The notes under the pieces are model-generated. The model worked only from the letters and a program-made list of their open reading frames with translations, did not search any database and had not been told where the DNA came from. Both the position numbers and the translations under genes were made by a program. A stretch of DNA of 33,090 bases, taken from assembly GCA_017744515.1 (NCBI GenBank), contig JAGIBF010000061.1:1-33090 (forward strand). The letters are read 5' to 3'. Shown here one piece after another: positions 8,706 to 19,210 of the stretch. This DNA comes from Niastella sp. Lineage in GTDB: Bacteria; Bacteroidota; Bacteroidia; Chitinophagales; Chitinophagaceae. How positions within the stretch are numbered: position 1 is the first letter of the stretch; each line of letters opens with the position of its first letter.

Positions 8706-11700
8706 ATGAGGACGATTGCCATTATACTACTGCTTTGCCTGGCAAGTTGGGGCTTGTTGGGCCAAACCCAACAATACCAGTTCTCCCGGATTGATATCAG
8801 TCAGGGACTGTCGCACAACCAGATCAATACCATCTTTAGGGATAGTAAAGGGTTTATGTGGTTCGGTACCATGTCGGGACTCAACCGTTACGATGGTTAC
8901 ACTTTCACCGTTTTCCGGCATAACCTATCCGACACTTCCACGTTGGCTGATGACTTCATTATCCGCACCCTCGAAGGGCCCGACAATACCATTTGGGTAG
9001 AGAACAGGAGCGGGCTCAATGTCTTCAATCCCCTTACCGAAAAGTTTAACCGCAATGCTTCTGCTATATTAGGCAGGTATGCGTTGCCACCGGCCAGGGT
9101 GCTTAATATTTTAAAGGATAGCCGTGGCCATTTCTGGTTCATCATGGAAGCCACGGGCTTGTATAAATATGACCCCGTTACGCACAAAACCAGTAAAGTA
9201 TACCAGGCCACAGGCGCCGGGGCCACACAAATAACGCCTGTATCATTGGGCGAAGATACCCGTGGCGATTTGTGGGTGGTGTTTAACGATGGGCACATAG
9301 AGAAGATAGATGGCCGCAATGGTACCGTCGTATTTAAAACCGAAGCGCTGGCACAAGCCATGAAATATGAGCGGCTGAATTATTCTCTCTTCATAGACGC
9401 ACAAAATGAATTGTGGTTGTACGTTCCAAATTCCACCCATGGTGTGTTTCAGTACAATCCGGATTTGGGCATATTGCAGCACATTACTGAAGGAGCGGGA
9501 ATGTTCAGGCTGAACAATAACCTGGTAATGGGGCTGTTGCAGGACAACAAAGGCAATATATGGGTGTGTACCGATCACGGCGGCATCAACGTGTTGAACA
9601 AAAAGAACCATACCACCCAGTATGTCATGGCCAATGACGATGACCCGAAAAGCCTGAGCCAGAACAGCACCACTACGGCCTATAAAGATAAAGCAGGTAT
9701 TGTGTGGGTGGGCACTTATAAACAGGGCGTGAACTTTTACCGCGAACGCACAGTTAGCTTTCCATTGTTTACCCATCAGCCATCAGATCCACAAAGCCTG
9801 CCCTATAATGATGTCAACAAGTTTATCGAAGATGCCGCCGGTAATTTGTGGATCGGTACCAATGGTGGAGGACTTATCTATTATGATCGCAGCCGGAAAA
9901 CCTTCCGGCAGTTCCTGCACAATCCGCGCGATCCCAATAGCATCAGCAACAATGTGATCGTAAGCCTTTGCATCGATCATCAGCAGCGGCTATGGATCGG
10001 CACCTACTTTGGAGGACTGGATTATTATGATGGTAAAAAGTTTATCCATTACCGCCACACAGACAATCCCAATAGCCTTTCCGATAACCGGGTATGGGAG
10101 ATATTTGAAGATTCGAAGAAGGAATTATGGATTGGCACTTTGAACGGTGGACTTGACAGGTTCGACAGGCAAAAGAACGTATTCCATCATTACACGTTTG
10201 GCCCTCCGGGCTCGATAAGCGCCAATTATATAGCGGCATTGCTGGAAGATAAACGAGGCAGACTGTGGATAGGCACTGCCAACGGCGTGGATGTGTTGTG
10301 GCGCCGTCCTAATCTGCCCGATAGTTTTTTACATTTTTACAATACACCGGGTGATCCTGCCAGTCTTAGCAACAACAATGTCATTACTCTCCTGCAGGAT
10401 AAAAAAGAAAATATCTGGGTGGGTACAAGAGATGGACTGAGCCTCTTTGACTGGAAGAAAAACACTTTTCAGGTATTTCGACGCGAAGATGGCCTGCCGG
10501 ATAATACAGTGCAAACGATGTTGGAAGATGATGCAGGCACACTGTGGGTAAGCACGCCCAATGGCATTGCACATATTACACTCCAATACGATGAAGCCAA
10601 AAAAAACTATAAGCTGCAAAGCCACCGCTACGATGAATTAGATGGCTTACAGGGAACTGCCTTTAATGAAAATGCAGCCTACAAAACGAGTAAGGGAGAG
10701 CTGATCTTCGGTGGCCCGAACGGCTTCAACATCTTTCACCCGGCCAGCATAGTACCGGCCCGGCAATCATCTCCGCTGGCATTTACCGACCTGCGCATTT
10801 TCAATAAAAGTGTAGGAATTGGTGAGGAGATCAACGGCCGGGTGGTATTGCCGGAATCGATTGTACAAACAGAGAGCATTACCCTGAAGTACAATGAAAA
10901 CGTACTGTCTATTGAATTTGCCGCGCTTAGTTATAGTAATGCCGATAAAAATAAATATGCTTACAAGCTCGAAGGGTTCAACGAAGATTGGACCACTACT
11001 GATGGCAGGATGCGGGTGGCTACCTACACCAACCTTGATCCGGGAGATTACACCTTCCGTGTAAAAGCAGCCACCAACAATGATGTATGGAATGAGCAGG
11101 AGCTAACCTTGCACATTAAAATATTACCACCTTTCTGGAAAACGCCCTGGGCCTATGTATTATATGCTTTAGTGTTGGCCGGTATACTATGGTTCAGCAG
11201 GCATATGATAGTGCAGCGGGCACGCATCCGTTTCCAGCTGGAGCAACAACGCAAGGAGGCCCGGCGAATGCACGAGCTGGACATGATGAAGATCCGTTTC
11301 TTTACCAATGTGAGCCATGAGTTCAGAACACCGCTGTCGTTGATCCTTACACCAATGGAAAAACTGATACAGCAATCGAAAAGTGAAGGACAGCAAAAGC
11401 AGTTCAGGCTCATTCACCGCAACGCCCGGCGTTTGTTGAATCTGGTGAACCAGCTCCTCGATTTCCGAAAAATGGAAGTACAGGAGTTGAAGCTGAACCC
11501 GGCGTCAGCTGATATTATCAGGTTTGCCAAAGACATATCCTGGTCATTTACCGACATTGCCGAGAAGAAGAATATCCGCTTTAATTTTTATACAGAAGTA
11601 GAAAGCCTTGTTTCCAGCTTCGACCATGATAAGCTGGAGCGCATCTTGTTCAACCTCATCTCCAATGCCTTTAAGTTCACCCCCGAACATGGCAGCGTAA

Positions 11701-12857
11701 CGGTGGCCCTGCGGAGTGAAGAAAAAGAATCAGGCAAATCCTTCCTCGCTATCCAGGTAAAGGATACCGGCATTGGCATACCGAAAGAAAAGCAGGAGCT
11801 GATCTTTGAACGTTTCTTCCAACATGATACCCCTGGCAGTATCGTTAACCAGGGTAGCGGCATTGGCTTATCCATCACGAAAGAGTTTGTGAAGTTGCAC
11901 AACGGATATATTACGGTAGATAGTGAACCCGAAAAAGGCAGCTGCTTTACTGTTTGGCTGCCGGTGCAGGCGGCTACTATAGCAACCATCGCTCCGGTAG
12001 CTACTTTAAATGGACATGCAATGACAGCAGCACTTGTGAGATCGGAAGAACCAGTGATCGTTGAATCCGGACCGGTAGTACCCAATGACCACGGTGACCG
12101 CAAAAAAATGTTGTTGTTGGTTGAGGACAATGAAGATTTCCGGTTTTACCTGAAAGACAACCTGCGGCAATATTTCACCATCATCGAAGCAGCAGATGGC
12201 AAAGAAGGCTGGCAAAAAGCCCTCGCCCATCACCCCGACCTGGTAGTAAGCGATATCAGTATGCCGGAGATGGATGGCATCGACCTGTGTAAAAAGATTA
12301 AGAAAGACCAACGGACCTCACATATTCCCATCATCCTGTTAACAGCTCAGGCAGGAGAGCAGCAACAGCTGAAAGGACTGGAAACCGGGGCCAATGATTA
12401 CCTGACCAAGCCTTTCAACTTTGAAATATTGTTGTCACGAATCCGGAACTTGCTGGCCCAGCAAGCCATTGCCCGCAAAACATTCGAGAAACGCATCGAG
12501 GTGAAGCCGGCTGATGTGAGCGTGGCATCGCCCGACGAGCAGTTCCTGCACCAAGTGATGGAGATCATCGAAAAGAACATCGCCAATCCGGACTTTTCGG
12601 TCGAAGAGTTGAGCAAGGGGGTATACATGAGTCGTGTGGCGCTCTATAAAAAATTGCTGGCGCTCACCGGTAAAACGCCCATCGAGTTTATCCGTTCAGT
12701 ACGGCTCAAACGGGCTGCCCAACTGCTTGAGAAATCTCAAATGACCGTGGCCGAGATCGCGTACGAAGTTGGCTTCAACAACCCGAAATACTTCTCCAAA
12801 TACTTCAAACTGGAGTACCATGTGCTGCCCAGTCAGTGGGGCGCCAGTGGAGCTTAA
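8706..12857 (+). CDS. Hybrid two-component sensor/response regulator (HTCS) with AraC output domain
   Basis: A 1383-residue inner-membrane one-protein two-component system that senses an imported oligosaccharide in the periplasm and activates the adjacent PUL. Order of domains: signal peptide (1-20, MRTIAIILLL start); about fourteen Reg_prop beta-propeller blades (repeated LWIGT-GGL-YYD, about 30-690); Y_Y_Y domain (about 735-805); membrane helix (about 812-835); HisKA with phospho-acceptor H871 in FTNVSHEFRTP; HATPase with ISNAFKF N-box, DTGIGIP and GSGIGLS; receiver domain with LVEDNED and phospho-acceptor D1183 in VSDISMP; AraC HTH (about 1280-1383). The ATG at 8706 gives a clean signal peptide; a TTG at 8694 would add four residues. 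All catalytic residues are intact. It lies at the upstream end of the PUL and is co-directional, so it is the likely regulator of the genes from 13072 on. Confidence 0.95.
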   Translation: MRTIAIILLLCLASWGLLGQTQQYQFSRIDISQGLSHNQINTIFRDSKGFMWFGTMSGLNRYDGYTFTVFRHNLSDTSTLADDFIIRTLEGPDNTIWVENRSGLNVFNPLTEKFNRNASAILGRYALPPARVLNILKDSRGHFWFIMEATGLYKYDPVTHKTSKVYQATGAGATQITPVSLGEDTRGDLWVVFNDGHIEKIDGRNGTVVFKTEALAQAMKYERLNYSLFIDAQNELWLYVPNSTHGVFQYNPDLGILQHITEGAGMFRLNNNLVMGLLQDNKGNIWVCTDHGGINVLNKKNHTTQYVMANDDDPKSLSQNSTTTAYKDKAGIVWVGTYKQGVNFYRERTVSFPLFTHQPSDPQSLPYNDVNKFIEDAAGNLWIGTNGGGLIYYDRSRKTFRQFLHNPRDPNSISNNVIVSLCIDHQQRLWIGTYFGGLDYYDGKKFIHYRHTDNPNSLSDNRVWEIFEDSKKELWIGTLNGGLDRFDRQKNVFHHYTFGPPGSISANYIAALLEDKRGRLWIGTANGVDVLWRRPNLPDSFLHFYNTPGDPASLSNNNVITLLQDKKENIWVGTRDGLSLFDWKKNTFQVFRREDGLPDNTVQTMLEDDAGTLWVSTPNGIAHITLQYDEAKKNYKLQSHRYDELDGLQGTAFNENAAYKTSKGELIFGGPNGFNIFHPASIVPARQSSPLAFTDLRIFNKSVGIGEEINGRVVLPESIVQTESITLKYNENVLSIEFAALSYSNADKNKYAYKLEGFNEDWTTTDGRMRVATYTNLDPGDYTFRVKAATNNDVWNEQELTLHIKILPPFWKTPWAYVLYALVLAGILWFSRHMIVQRARIRFQLEQQRKEARRMHELDMMKIRFFTNVSHEFRTPLSLILTPMEKLIQQSKSEGQQKQFRLIHRNARRLLNLVNQLLDFRKMEVQELKLNPASADIIRFAKDISWSFTDIAEKKNIRFNFYTEVESLVSSFDHDKLERILFNLISNAFKFTPEHGSVTVALRSEEKESGKSFLAIQVKDTGIGIPKEKQELIFERFFQHDTPGSIVNQGSGIGLSITKEFVKLHNGYITVDSEPEKGSCFTVWLPVQAATIATIAPVATLNGHAMTAALVRSEEPVIVESGPVVPNDHGDRKKMLLLVEDNEDFRFYLKDNLRQYFTIIEAADGKEGWQKALAHHPDLVVSDISMPEMDGIDLCKKIKKDQRTSHIPIILLTAQAGEQQQLKGLETGANDYLTKPFNFEILLSRIRNLLAQQAIARKTFEKRIEVKPADVSVASPDEQFLHQVMEIIEKNIANPDFSVEELSKGVYMSRVALYKKLLALTGKTPIEFIRSVRLKRAAQLLEKSQMTVAEIAYEVGFNNPKYFSKYFKLEYHVLPSQWGASGA

Positions 12858-12880
12858 CGGTACCTGTCACCCTTTATGTT

Positions 12881-12905
12881 GTCACCCAGAGCTTGTCGAA
12901 GGGTG
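12881..12905. repeat. Dispersed GTCACCC...GAAGGGTG hairpin repeat, copy 1
   Basis: GTCACCC and GGGTG arms flank the core AGAGCTTGTCGAA. The same element recurs at 22120-22145 with minor changes. A partial TGTCACCCT lies just before it at 12865-12873. This is a widespread intergenic repeat type in bacteria; here it sits between the regulator and the GH31 gene. Confidence 0.6.
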
Positions 12906-13003
12906 GAAGGTTTCTATTGACAATCAACGCTTTGTTTCTCGTGGTTAACATTTGAATACCCATTCATAAACATCTGCCTACCCTCCTTTAGCATGTCGCG
13001 TTC

Positions 13004-13011
13004 TACATTTA
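13004..13011 (+). promoter_or_regulatory. Weak candidate -7 element for the PUL operon
   Basis: TACATTTA differs from the Bacteroidota TAnnTTTG consensus only in the last base and lies 61 bases upstream of the GH31 start. The 214-base gap between the regulator and GH31 is the natural site for an inducible PUL promoter. No regulator binding site could be recognised. Confidence 0.3.
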
Positions 13012-13071
13012 TGACGCCGGTACACAAACCAAAAAGGGCTGCTGCCGGCGCTTGATTTTGAAACGAAACGA

Positions 13072-15948
13072 ATGACTGCTATGTGGAAGAACATGATCGC
13101 ATTGTCTTGTCTTGTGTTTACCCTGCTGTCCGTAAGCACCCTGTTTGCACACACAATTCCCCCCGGTGATTACTCAAAAGTAGAAGACGGAATTATCGTT
13201 CACGTAAAGCGCAAAATGCCCAACGGGGTATGCCTTGTTCGTCTCCAGGCTATCACGGACCATATTATAAGAGTAACGGCCAGCCCGGTAGACTCTTTCA
13301 GTAATGTTCCCAGTCTCATCACCCTCGCCCAAAAAAGAACACCGGTAAAATGGAACGTGAAAGAGGATAAAGAACAAGTGACCCTGATCACACCGGCATT
13401 GAGGGCTATTGTATCACTGGTAACCGGCGAGATCGGCTTTACCGACCACACGGGTGCTCCCATATTGGCCGAGCCAAAGGAAGGCGGTAAATACTTTACA
13501 CCATTTACAGAAGAAGGACAACCAGCTTTTAGGCTTAGCCAGCAATTCATGGGAACGCCGGAAGAGGCATTCTATGGACTGGGCCAGCACCAGAACGGTA
13601 TCATGAACCATAAAGGACAGCAGGTAGAACTGTTGCAGAACAATACAGAAATAGCCGTTCCCTTCCTGGTGTCTTCTAAAAACTATGGCATTCTCTGGGA
13701 TAATTATTCCATTACCAAAGCAGGTGATACCCGTGATTTTCAACCGCTCTCTACCCTGAAGCTCTATGCAACAGACGGTAGCCAGGGTTGGCTAACGGCT
13801 ACGTACGCTAAGAAAGCAAACACGCAACAGATAATTGTGCAAAGACCCGAATCAGTACTGGCTTATGATTATTTATGCTCTCAAAAAGAATTTCCCGAAG
13901 GAATAAAATTGGATGATGTAAAAGTGACCTGGGAAGGAGCAATAGAGTCGGCGTATACGGGCGTGCACCAGTTCTTGTTTCGTTATGGTGGATACAGTAA
14001 AATATGGATCGATGGCAAGCTGTTGGCCGACCGTTGGCGTCATTCCTGGATGCCGGGCACAGCCGTATTGCCAGTGCAGCTCGATAAAGGAAAGAAATAT
14101 AGTTTTCGCATAGAGTGGCTGCCCGATGGGGGGCAGTCTTACCTATCCTGCAAATGGTTAAGCCCGCTGCAGGGTGATTATCAAAATCAGTTTGGCTTCA
14201 GCTCCGAATCGGGCGATCAGCTGGATTACTATTTCATACAGGGCAAGAACTTGGACGAAGTAATTGGCGGCTACCGCGATATTACCGGCCAGGCATCATT
14301 GCTGCCCAAATGGGTTATGGGTTTCTGGCAAAGCCGTGAGCGGTATAAAACACAGGATGAAATACTCAATACCGTTAGTGAGTTCAGGAAACGTAAGATA
14401 CCGCTGGATAATATTGTATTGGACTGGTGTTTCTGGAAAGAGAACGACTGGGGCAGTCAGGACTTCGACTCTACCCGCTTTCCCGATCCGGCAGGCATGA
14501 TCAAAACCCTGCACGAGCGGTACAACACCCGGTTCATGATCTCCGTGTGGCCTAAGCTCTATGAAGGTATCCCTGTTTACAAGCAATTCGATAAAAATGG
14601 CTGGTTGTATAAAAGGAATATTGCCGAGCAGCGGCGCGACTGGATAGGCAAAGGATATACCTCCACTTTCTATGATGCCTACAATCCACAGGCGCGTACA
14701 GCCTTCTGGAACCTGCTGAATGAAAAACTATATAATAAAGGAGTAGATGCCTGGTGGCTGGATGCAACCGAACCGGATATCCATTCCAACATGTCGCCGG
14801 AAGAAAGAAAGCAAACGATGAACCCCACAGCATTGGGCTCATCAACACGCTACTTCAATGCCTTTGCCTTGCAAAATGCAAAAGGAGTGTATGAAGGCCA
14901 GCGGGCAGTTGATCCCAACAAGCGCGTCTTCATCTTTACCCGCTCAGCTTATGCAGGCTTGCAACGTTATGCTGCTGCTTCGTGGAGCGGCGATATAGCT
15001 GCACGCTGGGAAGATTTTAGCAACCAGATATCTGCCGGTCTCAACTTCTCCCTGTCGGGCATTCCTTATTGGACAACTGATATAGGTGGTTTCGCTGTAG
15101 AGACCCGTTATGAAAACGCAAAAGGAGAAGACCTTGAAGAATGGCGCGAGCTGATGACCCGCTGGTACCAGTTTGGTGTTTTCTGTCCCATCTTTCGTGT
15201 GCATGGCCAATTCCCTTATCGCGAGATATACAACGTAGCGCCGGAAACACATCCTGCTTACCAAAGCATGCTGTATTATAATAAGCTGCGCTATCGCTTG
15301 ATGCCCTATATCTATTCTCTCGCAGGCAAAACCTACCACGATCATTACACCATCATGCGCGCGCTGGCCATGGATTTTCCGGCCGATCCGCAAGTGAAGG
15401 ACATAGGCGACCAATTTATGTTTGGCCCCTCTATATTGGTGAACCCTATTGTTAAATACAAAGCTACTGACCGGAAAGTGTACCTGCCGGCAGGTAACGG
15501 CTGGTACGATTATTATTCAGGGAAATACCTGCAGGGCGGCGCTGCCGTCGCGGCAAATGCTCCTGTAGAAAAAATCCCCTTGTATATTAAAGAAGGTGCT
15601 ATCATAACCACAGGCCCGGAGATGCAGTTTACCGCCGAGAAGCCAGCCGATCCTATTACACTACTGGTGTATACTGGCAAGGACGGACAGTTTACACTCT
15701 ATGAAGATGAAGGCACCAATTATAATTATGAACAGGGAGCTTTTGCCAACATCCCCTTCACTTATGAAGAAGCTACCAAAACATTGACGATTGGTGAAAG
15801 AGCAGGAAAATTCAACGGTATGCTGCAGCAAAGAACATTCCGGGTAGTATGGATCAGTAAAGACAAACCGAAATCTTTCGATCCGGATGGAAAAGCAGAC
15901 CATGTTATTAAATACAGTGGGAAGAAAGTAACTGTGAAGATGAAATAG
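13072..15948 (+). CDS. GH31 alpha-xylosidase-like enzyme with PA14 insertion
   Basis: A 958-residue exported retaining glycoside hydrolase, predicted to remove alpha-1,6-xylosyl side chains from xyloglucan oligosaccharides in the periplasm. The signal peptide is MWKNMIALSCLVF...LFA, with no lipobox. An N-terminal GH31 sandwich is interrupted by a PA14 domain (about 293-365, TGVHQFLFRYGGY...IEWLPDGG). The TIM barrel carries the nucleophile D564 in WWLDATEPD and the acid/base D641 in SWSGDIAARW. C-terminal sandwich domains including DUF5110 follow. A PA14 insert together with WWLDATEP is known from the xyloglucan alpha-xylosidases BoGH31A and CjXyl31A. An alpha-glucosidase would more often have a DMNE-type nucleophile motif. 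The ATG at 13072 is used; an ATG at 13081 is equally possible. It is the first gene of the PUL operon. Confidence 0.9.
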   Translation: MTAMWKNMIALSCLVFTLLSVSTLFAHTIPPGDYSKVEDGIIVHVKRKMPNGVCLVRLQAITDHIIRVTASPVDSFSNVPSLITLAQKRTPVKWNVKEDKEQVTLITPALRAIVSLVTGEIGFTDHTGAPILAEPKEGGKYFTPFTEEGQPAFRLSQQFMGTPEEAFYGLGQHQNGIMNHKGQQVELLQNNTEIAVPFLVSSKNYGILWDNYSITKAGDTRDFQPLSTLKLYATDGSQGWLTATYAKKANTQQIIVQRPESVLAYDYLCSQKEFPEGIKLDDVKVTWEGAIESAYTGVHQFLFRYGGYSKIWIDGKLLADRWRHSWMPGTAVLPVQLDKGKKYSFRIEWLPDGGQSYLSCKWLSPLQGDYQNQFGFSSESGDQLDYYFIQGKNLDEVIGGYRDITGQASLLPKWVMGFWQSRERYKTQDEILNTVSEFRKRKIPLDNIVLDWCFWKENDWGSQDFDSTRFPDPAGMIKTLHERYNTRFMISVWPKLYEGIPVYKQFDKNGWLYKRNIAEQRRDWIGKGYTSTFYDAYNPQARTAFWNLLNEKLYNKGVDAWWLDATEPDIHSNMSPEERKQTMNPTALGSSTRYFNAFALQNAKGVYEGQRAVDPNKRVFIFTRSAYAGLQRYAAASWSGDIAARWEDFSNQISAGLNFSLSGIPYWTTDIGGFAVETRYENAKGEDLEEWRELMTRWYQFGVFCPIFRVHGQFPYREIYNVAPETHPAYQSMLYYNKLRYRLMPYIYSLAGKTYHDHYTIMRALAMDFPADPQVKDIGDQFMFGPSILVNPIVKYKATDRKVYLPAGNGWYDYYSGKYLQGGAAVAANAPVEKIPLYIKEGAIITTGPEMQFTAEKPADPITLLVYTGKDGQFTLYEDEGTNYNYEQGAFANIPFTYEEATKTLTIGERAGKFNGMLQQRTFRVVWISKDKPKSFDPDGKADHVIKYSGKKVTVKMK

Positions 15949-15996
15949 TCATTCCTTATTATTTAAGAGATACTTGCAAAACGAAAACGATCACAT

Positions 15997-18900
15997 ATGA
16001 AAAAAACCAAAACTGCCAGACAACCGGCTGCTCTGTTATGGACGCTGGTATTGTGTATGCTGACCATCTCACAGGGATATGCACAACAAGAAACTACCGC
16101 GAGAAAGATCACCGGTAAGGTGACCGGAAAACTGGGCGAGGAACCGTTAGTCTCCGCATCGGTTACTATTAAAGGAACAACTAATTCAGTTTCTACCAAT
16201 TCAACAGGAGAATTTACCATTGAAGCGAAGACCGGAGATATACTGCTTATTTCTTCCGTTGGGTATGCTGCCAAAGAAGTGAAGATAGGCAACAGGTCAA
16301 ATAATCTCGACATCAGGCTGGATGCGGATTACAATAACCTGCAGGATGTGGTAGTAGTAGGATACGGTCGTATGAAGAAAACAGACCTCAGCAGCTCACA
16401 GGTTACCGTTACTGCTGCCGATATGCAACGGACAGTGAACACTACATTGGAGCAGGGATTGCAGGGACGCGCGGCCAACGTCTATGTTACTTCCAACAGT
16501 GGACAGCCCGGTGCCGCGCCCTCTGTACTGATCCGTGGTGTTAGCTCTATCAATTATTCCAGCCAGCCATTGTATGTTATCGATGGAGTACAGATAAAAC
16601 CCGATAACCCCAATGGCGGTACAGGTACCAGCAATACAGCGACGAATGTTTCTTCCAACATTCTTGCAGGGATCAACCCCGATGATATTGAAACCATCAA
16701 CGTATTGCAGGGGCCATCGGCTACCGCCATCTACGGAGCGGTTGGCGCCAATGGTGTGATCCTGATAACAACTAAAAGAGGTAAATCCGGCGAAACAAAA
16801 GTGGCTTTCAGTAGCCTGACTACTATCCAGGACAGACCCGAAAAAGTGCCTGTGATGAACCTCCGGGAGTATGCAGCCTACCGCAATGAGTTTGCGAAGG
16901 CTGGAGCTGCCGCTTATGATCCTGCTTTTGCAGACCCTTCCGTATTGGGTGAGGGTACCGATTGGCAGAATGCACTCTTTCGCAGAACCTTGCTGCAGAA
17001 ATACAGTTTAGGGTTGAGCGGTGGTAGCGAACGCACTACTTTTTATACCGGTGCAGAATATTTCAAACAGGAAGGTGTAGCGAGAGGCTCTGGCTTTGAA
17101 CGCTACTCCATCCGTTTAAATATAGACAATCAAACCAGGCGATGGCTGAAAGTAGGCGCCAACCTGAGCGTAAACCAGGTGAAGGAAAATGTAAATACCA
17201 CCAATGGCGACCTATTGAACATTGCCATCAGTCAGAATCCTTCCGTACCGGTTACGAACCCCGATGGTAGCTGGGGTGGCCCGGTAAACACACAATTCCA
17301 ATACACCAACCCGGTGGCGTTGGCGGAGATCAACGACAACCGTAATAAATCGATGTCCTTCATAGGTGGTATGTATGCAGACATCAATTTCATAAAGGGT
17401 CTTGTATTGCACAATGAGTTCAATACTTATTATCAATACACGAACAGTTACATTTTTAACCCTTCCTATAAGTTCAATGGCTATGAAAATACTACGACCG
17501 TTTCTTCACGCCGCAGTGGCAACAACTACTGGTGGGGACTTCAAACCCGTTTGCAGTATGATACAAAGATTGGTAAACATGGCATCACAGCCATGGTGGG
17601 ACACGAAGCTACTGAGAACGCGTATGAAGGATTGGAAGGATTACGCCGCAATTATATTACCAACAATATACAGGAACTTCCAGGCGGCGATGCTTTAACC
17701 GCTACCAATTCCAGTTCGAAAGGTTCAAGCGCCCGTGAGTCATACTTTGGCCGGTTGAATTATGTATACAACGACCGCTATATTCTGCAAGCTACCATGA
17801 GGGCAGACGGCTCTTCCAATTTTGGCCCTGAGAACAGGTGGGGTTATTTCCCTTCCTTCTCTGCCGCCTGGAGAATGTCGCAGGAAAATTTCATGAAGAA
17901 CATGGAGGCGGTTAACGACCTGAAACTGCGCGTAGAATATGGCCTTAGCGGTAATGCTGCAGCTGCTGGTTATTTCGCTGCTTTGTATAGTGTACCAACT
18001 GCCGGCGGTACAGGCTATTTGTCCAATAATTTTGCTAACCCATTCCTGAAGTGGGAGGAATCTAAAACACTGAACGTTGGCTTCGATGCCCGCTTATTCA
18101 ATAACCGCGTTGAAATAATTGCCGACTTCTACATTAAAAAGATCACCGACCTGCTTACTACCAACGATTATCCTTTCTACTCCGGTGGTGATATGTCGTA
18201 CTCATCAGGCTATATCCGTTTCCCTACTTCCAACGTAGGTTCCATGGAGAACAAAGGATTTGGTATCACGATCAATACGGTCAATATTGAAAAACCCTTT
18301 ACCTGGAAAACAGGATTGAACTTCTCGATAGACCGTAACCAGATCACAGCGCTGTACAACAATACACCTATCAACAGTACCTACAAGACCAGCTCATTGA
18401 TCAGTTCTTCCAAAGTAGGTGATCCGGTGGCATTCCTTACAGGGTATATTGCCGATGGCATATTCCAGAATATTGGAGATATCCAGGGCCATGCCAAACA
18501 ATTGGCAAGTGGCGTTATGTTGATTGACCCTGCACAGGGCACCTGGGTAGGGGATGTTAAGTTCAGGGACATCAGCGGCCCCGATGGAAAACCTGATGGC
18601 GTTATCGATCAGAATGATCGCGTGGTGATCGGTAACCCCTGGCCCAAGTTTACATTTGGATTTAATAACTCATTCTCCTATAAGAATTTTGACCTGAACG
18701 TGCTAATCGTCGGTGTACAGGGAAATGATGTTTACAACTACACACGATATTTAAATGAGAATCCACAGGGAGCAGCTGTATTCAGTAACTACTTTAAATC
18801 GGTAGCTAACTTTGCCCGCCCAAGCAGTATTGATGTGAACGATCAGTCTACCTCCCTGACGAATCCCGGTTTTCAGATTGCACGTATTTCACCCAATACA

Positions 18901-19191
18901 GCCAATGGTAACTTCCGGGCCACACAGTGGTATATCGAAGACGGATCATACATCCGCATCAAGAATGTTACCCTTTCTTATTTCCTGCCAGCCAAATGGG
19001 CTTCCAGGATCGCTATGCGTAACCTGAAAGTATCGGCTGGTGTACAAAACCTGGCCACGTTTACGAAATACAAAGGGTACGATCCGGAGATCGGTATGAC
19101 GCCTAACTATGGTTCATTGACAGTGGGAGTAGACGATGCACGCTACCCTTCTACCAAATTGTATTCATTCAGCCTCACCGCTGATTTCTAA
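15997..19191 (+). CDS. SusC-like TonB-dependent outer-membrane oligosaccharide transporter
   Basis: A 1064-residue outer-membrane protein that imports oligosaccharides with energy from TonB. It has a signal peptide (1-30, ending GYAQ), a CarboxypepD_reg-like domain (about 37-108, ITGKVTGK...PLVSASVTIKGT), then the SusC hallmark VVVVGYG (118-124) leading into the plug domain with PLYVIDGVQ and ATAIYGAVGANGVILITTK. A 22-strand barrel ends in FSLTADF with the C-terminal aromatic residue typical of outer-membrane barrels. Its length is normal for the family. It lies 48 bases after GH31 and 19 bases before SusD, with no terminator between, so these are one operon. Substrate is inferred from the neighbouring enzymes as xyloglucan oligosaccharides. 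Confidence 0.96.
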   Translation: MKKTKTARQPAALLWTLVLCMLTISQGYAQQETTARKITGKVTGKLGEEPLVSASVTIKGTTNSVSTNSTGEFTIEAKTGDILLISSVGYAAKEVKIGNRSNNLDIRLDADYNNLQDVVVVGYGRMKKTDLSSSQVTVTAADMQRTVNTTLEQGLQGRAANVYVTSNSGQPGAAPSVLIRGVSSINYSSQPLYVIDGVQIKPDNPNGGTGTSNTATNVSSNILAGINPDDIETINVLQGPSATAIYGAVGANGVILITTKRGKSGETKVAFSSLTTIQDRPEKVPVMNLREYAAYRNEFAKAGAAAYDPAFADPSVLGEGTDWQNALFRRTLLQKYSLGLSGGSERTTFYTGAEYFKQEGVARGSGFERYSIRLNIDNQTRRWLKVGANLSVNQVKENVNTTNGDLLNIAISQNPSVPVTNPDGSWGGPVNTQFQYTNPVALAEINDNRNKSMSFIGGMYADINFIKGLVLHNEFNTYYQYTNSYIFNPSYKFNGYENTTTVSSRRSGNNYWWGLQTRLQYDTKIGKHGITAMVGHEATENAYEGLEGLRRNYITNNIQELPGGDALTATNSSSKGSSARESYFGRLNYVYNDRYILQATMRADGSSNFGPENRWGYFPSFSAAWRMSQENFMKNMEAVNDLKLRVEYGLSGNAAAAGYFAALYSVPTAGGTGYLSNNFANPFLKWEESKTLNVGFDARLFNNRVEIIADFYIKKITDLLTTNDYPFYSGGDMSYSSGYIRFPTSNVGSMENKGFGITINTVNIEKPFTWKTGLNFSIDRNQITALYNNTPINSTYKTSSLISSSKVGDPVAFLTGYIADGIFQNIGDIQGHAKQLASGVMLIDPAQGTWVGDVKFRDISGPDGKPDGVIDQNDRVVIGNPWPKFTFGFNNSFSYKNFDLNVLIVGVQGNDVYNYTRYLNENPQGAAVFSNYFKSVANFARPSSIDVNDQSTSLTNPGFQIARISPNTANGNFRATQWYIEDGSYIRIKNVTLSYFLPAKWASRIAMRNLKVSAGVQNLATFTKYKGYDPEIGMTPNYGSLTVGVDDARYPSTKLYSFSLTADF

Positions 19192-19210
19192 CCTTCCTAA
19201 AATGTAGTAT

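Noticed and set aside
11588..12130. Antisense open frame of 180 codons within the hybrid regulator
   Set aside because: It is opposite the HATPase and receiver regions, which have all their motifs; a shadow of a constrained coding frame.
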